This document shows, in pieces, positions 1-7,388 of a stretch of 64,000 nt of DNA (position 1 is its first letter; every line of letters starts with the position of its first letter). The notes beneath the pieces are model-generated. The model made no database searches. It had not been told where the DNA came from and worked only from the letters and a program-made list of their open reading frames with translations. Source of the DNA: Labrys miyagiensis. Its GTDB lineage: Bacteria > Pseudomonadota > Alphaproteobacteria > Rhizobiales > Labraceae. The stretch lies in contig NZ_BSPC01000069.1 in the NCBI RefSeq assembly GCF_030160835.1, positions 248,001 to 312,000 of the forward strand, written 5' to 3'. Position numbers and translations under genes: made by a program.

Positions 1-44
1 TATGCCAGGAAACATTGCCCTCGATCCCGGGCATGAGTCAAGCG

Positions 45-77
45 CTTGTCTGACCAAACAATTCGTATTCAAGACAA
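45..77. promoter_or_regulatory. possible operator upstream of the XRE-cupin gene
   Basis: The gene-free first 344 bases contain TTGTCT (46-51) and its complement AGACAA (72-77), and a direct repeat AAACAATT/AGACAATT in the same stretch. Nothing else in bases 1-344 looks like a gene. Autoregulators of the XRE-cupin type usually bind near their own promoter, so this is a candidate site, but the arms are short and could be chance. Confidence 0.2.
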
Positions 78-344
78 TTTTTGGCTGTTTCAGGCCATTT
101 TTCCACCTGTTTAATGGACGGAAATTTTCTTGCGCTTCAGGAATGCCCCGGTAAAATTCAAGTCATGAGGCTGCGGAGAGCCACCGCCTGTCGCGGCCAA
201 TGCCAATAATGGGGGATAACGGGCTTCGATCTTTACGCTGCCGGTCCAATGCGGCAGAAGATTTTGACGGGCAGAGCCCCGTGCCAGGACGGGATGAATG
301 GGAAGGTCATTGGGTCCCGTTTCGGAAGGATCGAAAGGAACGCG

Positions 345-1136
345 ATGACAAAGCGGGTGGTAGCACCAACCCCCAGAACCGCGCCGGCCCCGGCTGTTGG
401 TCACGGCGATCCGGTCGCGGTCAGCCTTCCCTATGCCGATCCGATCGATCCCGGCGAGGGCGAGAGCCTGTTCTCCGACGCTTTCCCCACGCGCAGCTTC
501 CCCTCCGGCGCCGTGATGCCGGCCCAGGACCCGCATGCCCTTGGGGGCGCGCGCGACAACATCCTGGAAGTGGCGATCGGGCGCGAAGTACGCGCCTTCC
601 GCAACAAGCTCGGCATCACCGTCGCCGACCTCGCTGCCGCCACCGGCCTGTCGCTCGGCATGCTCTCCAAGATCGAGAACGGCGTCACCTCCCCCTCCCT
701 CACCACGCTGCAGACCCTGTCGCGAGCCCTGGGCGTGCCGGTGACGGCCTTCTTCCGCCGCTTCGAGGAGCGGCGCGAGGCGGTGTTCGTGAAGGCAGGG
801 GAAGGCCTCCTGATCGAGCGCCGCGGCACACGCGCCGGCCATCAATACCGCCTGCTCGGCCACAACAGCGGCAATACCGGCCGCGTGGTGGTGGAACCCT
901 ATGTCATCACGCTGACGGAAGAATCCGACGTCTTCCCGCTGTTCCAGCATTCAGGGCTGGAGTTCATCTACATGCTCGAAGGCGAGGTGATCTACCGCCA
1001 CGCCGACAAGCTCTACCACCTCACGCCCGGCGACAGCCTGTTCTTCGACGCTGACGCCCCGCATGGGCCGGACGAGATGAAACAGCTGCCGATCAGGTTC
1101 CTCTCGATCATCTCCTATCCGAAGGACGAGGTTTGA
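345..1136 (+). CDS. XRE-family transcriptional regulator with C-terminal cupin domain
   Basis: A 263-residue DNA-binding regulator. Residues about 78-135 form a helix-turn-helix of the XRE/Cro type (LGITVADLAAATGLSLGMLS, then SKIENG and SPSLTTLQTLSRAL). Residues about 185-258 form a cupin barrel (EFIYMLEGEV, LTPGDSLFFDADAPHG), the ligand-sensing half of this family, which includes PuuR-type regulators of amine and amino-acid metabolism. The start at 345 follows AAGGAA at a good distance; an in-frame ATG at 249 would add an unconserved-looking arm. About 75 residues precede the HTH, which is long for the family. Its 3' end overlaps the convergent SecY-like gene. The neighbouring liv operon is a plausible target, by position only. 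Confidence 0.85.
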   Translation: MTKRVVAPTPRTAPAPAVGHGDPVAVSLPYADPIDPGEGESLFSDAFPTRSFPSGAVMPAQDPHALGGARDNILEVAIGREVRAFRNKLGITVADLAAATGLSLGMLSKIENGVTSPSLTTLQTLSRALGVPVTAFFRRFEERREAVFVKAGEGLLIERRGTRAGHQYRLLGHNSGNTGRVVVEPYVITLTEESDVFPLFQHSGLEFIYMLEGEVIYRHADKLYHLTPGDSLFFDADAPHGPDEMKQLPIRFLSIISYPKDEV

Positions 1137-2262
1137 GGGGGAGGAAGCCCCAGCCGCGGATAAAGCTCATAGCCACGGTGACGAGAACAATGAGTGCGGG
1201 ACCATTAAAGAGCGAATGCCAGTACGGCATGACATGCCTCAGTATCAGTTCCCCGACACAGATCATGGCCTGCAACAGGCCAAGGAGCCAGAAGGGAGCC
1301 GGAACGTAATAGGGTGAGGGGTTGGTGTCGAAGACATTCCCTATCTCGTGCCAGCTGACTAAGCGCCTACGGGCGTAGGCCCAAGAAAACAGCATGATCA
1401 ATCCAGCCACAAGCAGACAATACACCACGCTATAAGAGCGGAACCACACTGGAGGCTCGGCTGTCCTGGTCACGAAATGGGCGAGCACCGGCCGCGCCAG
1501 ATTGAGAATGACATAGGTCAGCAGAGGCGGCCAGATAATGGCCATGCTCGCCAATCTCTCCGCCAACGCTTTGTCGGGGTTAATAGCCGCCTTGGTGGAG
1601 GGATCGGGACCACCAATCAGAACGAGATTCGCAACGACGAGTCCAACGCAGGCAGACAGCGTAAAACCTACTTCCAATAACAGCGTGAAAAGCGGCATCG
1701 TCCCCTTTGCCGTCAGTTCATATAGGGCAACGGCAATCTTGGAAGAGGCAACGACAGGCGGAAGGATCCATAGCAGCCAGAAGCCCTCACTTGGGCCATT
1801 GTCCGTGATGAGATACGCCAGCCAAGTCAACAATGCAGTGGCACCCACATAGCTCGCAATACCGGCGACAAGGGAGAAGACGCCCACATCTTCGCTTCTG
1901 ATCACGTGGGCCACCCTAAATATTCCATAAGCCTGCAGACCAACCACAATCATGGCAACAACAAGCACACCATCGTTCAACCAAGACGCATTGCGTATGG
2001 AGCGGATCTGCCAGTTCGCCAGGCGGGGAGAGACTAGCTTGGCGAGTTCGAGAAGGGCTAGCGGGCCAATGAAGGCCTCAAGCCCAAAGCCGAAAGGAGC
2101 AAAGACGGAAGTGGAGACCGGGCGGGATGCAGTCGCGAAAATATCGAAGGGCAAAGGTATGAGTGGAATGACCGATCCTGCGATATAGGCCAGCAATAAT
2201 CCCACCAAGACGAAGGCTTGCGCACGCATGCTCGTAGCCCACTTAACGGATATTTGCGTCAC
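1108..2262 (-). CDS. divergent SecY-like membrane protein (copy A)
   Basis: A 384-residue, about ten-helix membrane protein with a GTG start. It is a paralogue of the protein at 7383-8564 and through it resembles SecY, the translocon channel. Matching landmarks, in SecY order, are GSVIPLIPL (TM1 exit), FAPFGFGLEAFIGPLALLEL (TM2), GATALLTWLAYLITDNG (SecY GTMFLMWLGEQITERG) and LIVLVTVAMSFI (SecY LLIVVVVIMDFM, TM10). It is about 60 residues shorter than SecY (usually near 440), with short cytoplasmic loops and tail, and the SecY GIGNG turn reads GPSEG here. It overlaps the XRE gene tail to tail by 29 bases. I infer a non-housekeeping SecY relative. It could instead be a generic membrane protein that drifted too far for function to be read from homology. 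Confidence 0.65.
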   Translation of the reverse strand: MTQISVKWATSMRAQAFVLVGLLLAYIAGSVIPLIPLPFDIFATASRPVSTSVFAPFGFGLEAFIGPLALLELAKLVSPRLANWQIRSIRNASWLNDGVLVVAMIVVGLQAYGIFRVAHVIRSEDVGVFSLVAGIASYVGATALLTWLAYLITDNGPSEGFWLLWILPPVVASSKIAVALYELTAKGTMPLFTLLLEVGFTLSACVGLVVANLVLIGGPDPSTKAAINPDKALAERLASMAIIWPPLLTYVILNLARPVLAHFVTRTAEPPVWFRSYSVVYCLLVAGLIMLFSWAYARRRLVSWHEIGNVFDTNPSPYYVPAPFWLLGLLQAMICVGELILRHVMPYWHSLFNGPALIVLVTVAMSFIRGWGFLPLKPRPSDRR

Positions 2263-2590
2263 CGTGATGCCTTGTCTTTACAGGAAAGCCATCCTCTCGC
2301 AGGCTCAGGCCAGAAACAATGGGAGTTTGGCGTGTGGTGCTCGACCAACTTGGTCGCGGCCCCGCATCAGGGAAGCCCGAAGCCGTTGTCCTGCCGCCCA
2401 TGGAGAGCAGAATCTGCCTGAAAGCGGGGCATTCCCGCCTATCCATTGCGCTTGACAGACTGCCGAACGCATCTGAAACTCGTTTGTATACGAACGAATT
2501 TCAACCATCCTCACCGAGATAGACCTGTACAAGCGGGCGACAATCGGAAACCATCATCACCACAGCCATCAGAGAGAGCGGGAGTGCCGA
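2263..2590. other. gene-free promoter region of the liv operon
   Basis: This 328-base gap separates the divergent SecY-like copy A from the binding-protein gene of the liv operon. It holds the palindrome listed at 2480-2497 and presumably both promoters. Small ORFs in it have no recognisable content. Confidence 0.6.
2480..2497. promoter_or_regulatory. 18-bp palindrome, candidate operator of the liv operon
   Basis: TCGTTTGTATACGAACGA is an inverted repeat around TATA with one mismatched pair (TCGTTTGTA against TCGTTCGTA). It lies about 95 bases before the binding-protein start. TTGTATAC-type cores are common in operators of FCD-type GntR regulators, but no such regulator adjoins; the XRE-cupin protein is the nearest regulator. 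The palindrome is seen directly; the binding protein is unknown. Confidence 0.45.
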
Positions 2591-3796
2591 ATGCGGATAG
2601 TGTCTCGACTTGTGTTTGCTGGCCTTGCCGCTGCTACGTTGCTGGCAGCCAGGCCCTCCTTCGCGGCGGATGCGATCAAGATCGGCGAGATCAATTCCTA
2701 TTCCGGCCTGCCTGCCTTCACCGAGCCCTATCGCAAGGGCTGGCAGCTGGCGCTGGACGAGATCAACGCGGCGGGCGGCGTCAACGGCAAGCAGCTGGAG
2801 GTGATCTCCAAGGACGACGGCGGCAAGCCGGCCAGCGCCATCACCGCCGCCAACGAGCTCACCAGCAGCGACGGGGCGGTGATGCTGATGGGCACCTTCT
2901 TCTCCAATGTCGGCCTCGCCGTCTCCGACTTCGCCAAGCAGAAACAGGTGATGTTCCTGGCGGCCGAACCGCTGACGGATGCCATCACCTGGTCGAAGGG
3001 CAATGCCGAAACCTTCCGCCTGCGCCCCTCCAACTACATGCAGGCCGCCATGCTGGCCGAGGAGGCGGCCAAGCTCCCCGCCAAGACCTGGGCGACCGTG
3101 GCGCCGAACTATGAGTATGGCCAGTCGGCCGTCGCCGTCTTCAAGCAGCTTCTCAGCGCCAAGCGCCCCGACGTGAAATGGGTCGGCGAGCAATGGCCGA
3201 CGCAGGGCAAGATCGATGCCGGCCCGGTGGTGGAAGCCCTGCTGGCCACCAAGCCGGACGCCATCCTCAACGTCACCTTCGGCGGCGACCTCGTGAAGTT
3301 CGTGCGCGAAGGGACGACGCGCGGCCTGTTCAAGGACCGTTCGGTGGTGAGCTTCCTCACGGGCGAGCCCGAATATCTCGATCCGCTCAAGGACGAGGCA
3401 CCCACGGGCTGGATCGTCACCGGCTATCCCTGGTACGCCCTGCACTCGCCGGCACATGACGCCTTTCTCAAGGCTTACCAGGCCAAGTACAACGACACGC
3501 CGCGGCTCGGCTCGATCGTCGGCTATGTCACCATGAAGGCGGCCGCGGCGATCCTCGCCAAGGCCGGCTCCACCGACACGCCGGCGTTGATCAAGGCCGC
3601 CGAGGGCCTGCCGCTCGACACGCCCTTCGGCCCGATCACCTTCCGCGCCCTCGACCACCAGTCCACCATGGGCGCCTTCGTCGGCACCACGGCGGTGCAG
3701 GACGGCAAGGGCGTGATGACGAATTTCGTCTATCGCGATGGCAAGGATTATCTGCCGGATGATGCGACGGTGAAGGGCATGCGCCCGGCGGAGTGA
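2591..3796 (+). CDS. branched-chain amino-acid type ABC transporter substrate-binding protein
   Basis: A 401-residue periplasmic binding protein of the LivK/Leu-Ile-Val family (Peripla_BP_6). A Sec signal peptide ends near ARPSFA-AD (about residue 25). The mature protein begins AIKIGEINSYSGLPAFTEPY and continues with GWQLALDEINAAGGVNGK and LEVISKDDGGKPASAITAAN, the family hallmarks. It captures a small amide or amino acid and delivers it to the permease encoded downstream. Ligand identity cannot be read from sequence; families with this fold also bind urea, amides and aromatic acids. The gene is separated from the permease by 273 bases filled by a repeat element, which may set different expression levels. 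Confidence 0.9.
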   Translation: MRIVSRLVFAGLAAATLLAARPSFAADAIKIGEINSYSGLPAFTEPYRKGWQLALDEINAAGGVNGKQLEVISKDDGGKPASAITAANELTSSDGAVMLMGTFFSNVGLAVSDFAKQKQVMFLAAEPLTDAITWSKGNAETFRLRPSNYMQAAMLAEEAAKLPAKTWATVAPNYEYGQSAVAVFKQLLSAKRPDVKWVGEQWPTQGKIDAGPVVEALLATKPDAILNVTFGGDLVKFVREGTTRGLFKDRSVVSFLTGEPEYLDPLKDEAPTGWIVTGYPWYALHSPAHDAFLKAYQAKYNDTPRLGSIVGYVTMKAAAAILAKAGSTDTPALIKAAEGLPLDTPFGPITFRALDHQSTMGAFVGTTAVQDGKGVMTNFVYRDGKDYLPDDATVKGMRPAE

Positions 3797-3805
3797 GGAC
3801 GAGGC

Positions 3806-4038
3806 GCGAAGCCTCCCCCACGAAGCTGGGGGAGGTGGCCGAACGGAGTGAGGTCGGAGGGGGTGTGGCCCGACGAGTTCTCACCCTACTGAATAAGGCT
3901 CAGATCTCACATAGGAAATGCTGAGTCCCATCCCTTGATGCCGAGCCTGTCGGACCACACCCCCTCCGTCATTGCTTCGCAATGCCCAGCGCACACGAAG
4001 TGTGCGCGATACCCCCAGCTTCGTGGGGGAGGCTTACG
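3806..4038. repeat. family A composite palindromic repeat, copy 1
   Basis: About 230 bases between the binding-protein and permease genes. It begins with AAGCCTCCCCCACGAAGCTG and ends with the inverted form CAGCTTCGTGGGGGAGGCTT. Just inside are GGAGGGGGTGTGGCC and its counterpart GGACCACACCCCCTCC. Similar elements lie near 11.75 kb, 15.2 kb, 34.0 kb and 63.25 kb, always between genes. Transcribed, the ends would form strong hairpins. No transposase is present, so this is a non-autonomous REP/BIME- or MITE-like element. Confidence 0.85.
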
Positions 4039-4069
4039 CGCCGCGCCCTGAACCCATCCCGAGGCCCCT

Positions 4070-5911
4070 GTGGGAACCATTATCGCGCAATTCCTGAGCG
4101 GGCTCGCTGGTGCCGCTTCCCTCTTTCTGGTCGCCTCCGGCCTGTCGATCATTTTCGGCGTCACCCGCATCGTGAATTTCGCCCATGGCGCCTTCTACAT
4201 GCTGGGCGCCTATCTCGCCTGCACCTTCGCCAACCAATGGTCCGGCGCGCTCGGCTTCTGGGGAGCGATACTGGCCGCCGTCGTGATCGTCGCGGTGCTC
4301 GGCGGCCTGCTGGAGATGACGCTGCTGCGCCATATCTACCGCGCCCCCGAACTCTTCCAGCTGCTCGCGACCTTCGGCGTCACCCTGGTGGTGCAGGACC
4401 TGGTGGTGCTCGTCTTCGGCCCCGACGACCTGCTCGGCCCCCGCGCGCCGGGCCTTGCGGGCGCCGTGGAGATCGCCCGCCATGCCATCCCGACCTACGA
4501 CCTCTTCCTGATCGCCATCTCGCCGATCGTGCTTGGCCTCATCTGGCTCCTCTTCAACCGCACGCGCTGGGGCATCCTGGTGCGCGCCGCGACGCAGGAC
4601 CGCGACATGGTCGCCGCCCTCGGCGTCAACCAGAAATGGCTGTTCACCGGCGTGTTCATGCTGGGCGTCGCCCTAGCCGCGCTTGGCGGCGCTCTGCAGA
4701 TCCCGCGCGATGCCGTCACCCACCAGATGGACCTCGCCATCATTGTCGAGGCCTTCATCGTCGTGGTGACGGGCGGGCTCGGCAGCGTGTTCGGCGCGCT
4801 CATCGCTGCCATCCTGATCTCCGAACTCAACGCCTTCGGCATCCTCGCCTTCCCTAAGATCTCGATCGTGCTGATCTTCCTGGTGATGGCGGTGGTGCTG
4901 GTGGTGAGACCCTGGGGCCTGTTCGGCAAGCCGACCGGCACGCCGCGCAGCACGCTCGGCGTCTCCATCGAGCCCTGGCGGCCGATGCGCCTGCAGGGAC
5001 GCCTCGCTGTAGCAGGCTTCGTCCTAATCGCCGCGCTCCTGCCGCTGGTGGCCGGCCCTTATATGCTTTCGGTCGGCAGCGAGATCGCCATCTTCGTGCT
5101 CTATGCCGCCAGCCTGCAATTCCTGATCTCGGTGGGCGGCCTGGTCTCCTTCGGCCATGCCGCCTTCTTCGGCCTCGGCAGCTATGGCGCCGCCTTGCTG
5201 GTGACCCTGCTGGGCTGGCCGATGGAGGCCGCGCTCGTCGTGGCGCCGCTCCTGGCGCTGGCCGGCGCCATCCTCTTCGCGGGTTTTGCGGTCAGGCTTT
5301 CCGGTGTCTACCTCGCCATGCTGAGCCTTGCCTTCGCGCAGATCTGCTGGTCGATCGCCTCGCAATGGGTCGATGTCACCGGCGGCGACAATGGCATCCT
5401 CGGCGTCTGGCCCTCGCCATGGGCCGCCAAGCCGTGGGCCTTCTACGAACTCGCGCTGATCCTCGCCGTGGCGGGCGTGGCGCTGCTGCGCTTTGCCACC
5501 TTCGCCCCCTTCGGCTTCATGCTGCGCGCCATCCGCGATTCCGACCTGCGCGCCGAGGCGGTCGGCATTCGGCGCGCGCCGGTGCAATGGGGCGCCTTCG
5601 TGCTCGCCGGCACGCTGGCCGGCATCTCCGGCGCCCTGTTCGCTTTTCTCAAGGGCAGCGTGTTTCCCGACGCCTTCGGCGTCACCAATTCCGTCGATGG
5701 ACTCGTGATGGTGCTGCTCGGCGGCATGGGCAGCGTCTCCGGCTCGGTGTTCGGCGCTGGCGTCTACAAGGCGCTCTCGACCTGGCTGATGAGCGAGACC
5801 GATTATTCCAGGCTCGCCATCGGCCTGGTCATCATCGCCGCCGTCGTGGCGCTGCCCAGCGGGCTCGCCGGACTGCGGGACCTGCTGCCGCGCCGGGAGA
5901 TCAGGCCATGA
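4070..5911 (+). CDS. fused LivH-LivM branched-chain amino-acid ABC permease
   Basis: A 613-residue inner-membrane protein joining the two permease halves that are usually separate genes. Residues 1 to about 290 are LivH-like (SGLSIIFGVTRIVNFAHGAF near the N-terminus, then VVTGGLGSVFGALIAAILIS). Residues about 305-613 are LivM-like (LQFLISVGGLVSFGHAAFFG, later VMVLLGGMGSVSGSVFGAGV). The start is GTG. The gene ends in a four-base ATGA overlap with livG, so translation is coupled. It forms the channel of the importer with LivG and LivF as ATPases. Fusions of this kind occur in alphaproteobacteria; no frame disruption is visible at the junction. Confidence 0.9.
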   Translation: MGTIIAQFLSGLAGAASLFLVASGLSIIFGVTRIVNFAHGAFYMLGAYLACTFANQWSGALGFWGAILAAVVIVAVLGGLLEMTLLRHIYRAPELFQLLATFGVTLVVQDLVVLVFGPDDLLGPRAPGLAGAVEIARHAIPTYDLFLIAISPIVLGLIWLLFNRTRWGILVRAATQDRDMVAALGVNQKWLFTGVFMLGVALAALGGALQIPRDAVTHQMDLAIIVEAFIVVVTGGLGSVFGALIAAILISELNAFGILAFPKISIVLIFLVMAVVLVVRPWGLFGKPTGTPRSTLGVSIEPWRPMRLQGRLAVAGFVLIAALLPLVAGPYMLSVGSEIAIFVLYAASLQFLISVGGLVSFGHAAFFGLGSYGAALLVTLLGWPMEAALVVAPLLALAGAILFAGFAVRLSGVYLAMLSLAFAQICWSIASQWVDVTGGDNGILGVWPSPWAAKPWAFYELALILAVAGVALLRFATFAPFGFMLRAIRDSDLRAEAVGIRRAPVQWGAFVLAGTLAGISGALFAFLKGSVFPDAFGVTNSVDGLVMVLLGGMGSVSGSVFGAGVYKALSTWLMSETDYSRLAIGLVIIAAVVALPSGLAGLRDLLPRREIRP

Positions 5912-6687
5912 GCGCGCTCCTGGAGATCACCGGCCTCGCCAAATCCTATGGCGGGGTGGAGGCAGTGAAGAATGTCTCGCTCAGCGTCGCTGAAGGCGAG
6001 ATGGTGGCGCTGATCGGGCCGAACGGCGCCGGCAAGAGCACCTGCTTCAACATGATCAACGGCCAGATCCGGCCCGACCGTGGCTCCATCCGCATGTTCG
6101 GCCGCGAGACGGTGGGCCTGAAGCCGGCCGCGATCTGGCGTCTCGGCGTCGGCCGTACCTTCCAGATCACCGCGACCTTTTCGTCCATGCGGGTGATCGA
6201 GAATGTGCAGGTGGCCCTCGCCAGCCACGGCTCTGCTCTCTGGCGCCTCACCCGGCTCGACGGCTTCAGGCGCGCGGAAGCCAAGGCCCTGCTCGACCTC
6301 GTCGGCATCGGGGCACTGGCCGATCGCCCCTGCGGCGAGCTTGCCTATGGCGACCTCAAGCGCCTGGAACTCGCCGTGGCGCTCTCCAACGAGCCGCGCC
6401 TGCTGCTGATGGACGAACCGACCGCCGGCATGGCGCCGGGCGCGCGCATCGCCATGATGGCGCTCGCCGCCGCGATCGCCCGCCAGCGCGGCATCGGTAT
6501 CCTCTTCACCGAACACGACATGGATGTGGTGTTCGAGCATGCCGACCGGCTGCTGGTGCTCGACCGTGGCCGCCTGATCGCCGAAGGCGATGCCGAAACG
6601 GTGCGCAACGACCCGCAGGTGCGGGCCGTCTATCTGGGCGACGGCACCGTCTTCGCCGGCCTCGAGCCGCAGACGGAGGCCCGCTGA
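5908..6687 (+). CDS. livG: ABC transporter ATP-binding protein LivG
   Basis: A 259-residue cytoplasmic ATPase of the liv importer. Walker A is GPNGAGKST (about residue 37), Walker B LLLMDEPTAGMAP, and the H-loop is LFTEHDMDVVFEHADR, the usual LivG ending. The ABC signature reads LAYGDLKRLELAVAL, where LivG proteins usually have LSYGEQRRLE, so it keeps the YG core but is slightly unusual. The start is the ATG overlapping the permease stop. Its own stop overlaps the livF start (TGATG). Confidence 0.93.
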   Translation: MSALLEITGLAKSYGGVEAVKNVSLSVAEGEMVALIGPNGAGKSTCFNMINGQIRPDRGSIRMFGRETVGLKPAAIWRLGVGRTFQITATFSSMRVIENVQVALASHGSALWRLTRLDGFRRAEAKALLDLVGIGALADRPCGELAYGDLKRLELAVALSNEPRLLLMDEPTAGMAPGARIAMMALAAAIARQRGIGILFTEHDMDVVFEHADRLLVLDRGRLIAEGDAETVRNDPQVRAVYLGDGTVFAGLEPQTEAR

Positions 6688-7388
6688 TGCTGCGTATTGC
6701 CGGCCTCGACAGTTTCTACGGCCCTGCCCATATCCTGCACCAGGTCTCGCTCGAGGTCGGCAAGGGCGAGGTCGTCGCCCTGATCGGGCGCAATGGCGCG
6801 GGCAAATCCACCACCTTCCGCTCGATCATGGGGCTGGTGGCCGACCGGCGCGGCACGATCACGCTGGAGGGTGCCGATATCATCCGCCTGCCGACCTATG
6901 AGATCGCCCGGCGCGGCCTCGGCTATGTGCCGGAGGACCGGCGCGTCTTCACCGACCTGACGGTGGAGGAGAACCTCGAAGTTGGCCGCCAGCCGGCGCG
7001 GCCCGGGCTGAAGCCCTGGACGCCGGCGCGCCTTTTCGAGCTCTTCCCCAATCTCGGCGCCATGCCGCGGCGGCCGGGCGGCCGGATGAGCGGGGGCGAG
7101 CAGCAGATGCTCACCATCGCCCGCACCTTGATGGGCAACCCCGCCATCGTGCTGCTCGACGAGCCCTCCGAAGGCCTCGCGCCGAAGATCGTCGAGGAGA
7201 TGGCCCGCGCCATCATCACTCTCAAGCGGGAGGGCCTTTCCATCCTCCTCTCGGAACAGAACCTGCATTTTGCGAAACTGATCGCCGACCGCGCCTATGT
7301 CATCGAAAGCGGCGCCATCCGCTATTCCGGCACCATGGCGGAGCTCGCGGCGGATCAGAAGGTGCAGACGGAATATCTGGCGCTATGA
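6687..7388 (+). CDS. livF: ABC transporter ATP-binding protein LivF
   Basis: A 233-residue ATPase, partner of LivG. Walker A is GRNGAGKST, the signature is MSGGEQQMLTIARTLMGNPA and Walker B VLLDEPSEGLAP; YVPEDRRVFTDLTVEENLEV is the LivF-typical Q-loop region. The H-loop is SILLSEQNLHFA. It is the last gene of the operon, and its stop overlaps by six bases the stop of the convergent SecY-like copy B, leaving no room for a separate terminator. Confidence 0.93.
   Translation: MLRIAGLDSFYGPAHILHQVSLEVGKGEVVALIGRNGAGKSTTFRSIMGLVADRRGTITLEGADIIRLPTYEIARRGLGYVPEDRRVFTDLTVEENLEVGRQPARPGLKPWTPARLFELFPNLGAMPRRPGGRMSGGEQQMLTIARTLMGNPAIVLLDEPSEGLAPKIVEEMARAIITLKREGLSILLSEQNLHFAKLIADRAYVIESGAIRYSGTMAELAADQKVQTEYLAL

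Noticed and set aside
3806-4038. Family A element as an insertion sequence
   Set aside because: No transposase frame and no clear target duplication; too short and variable between copies.
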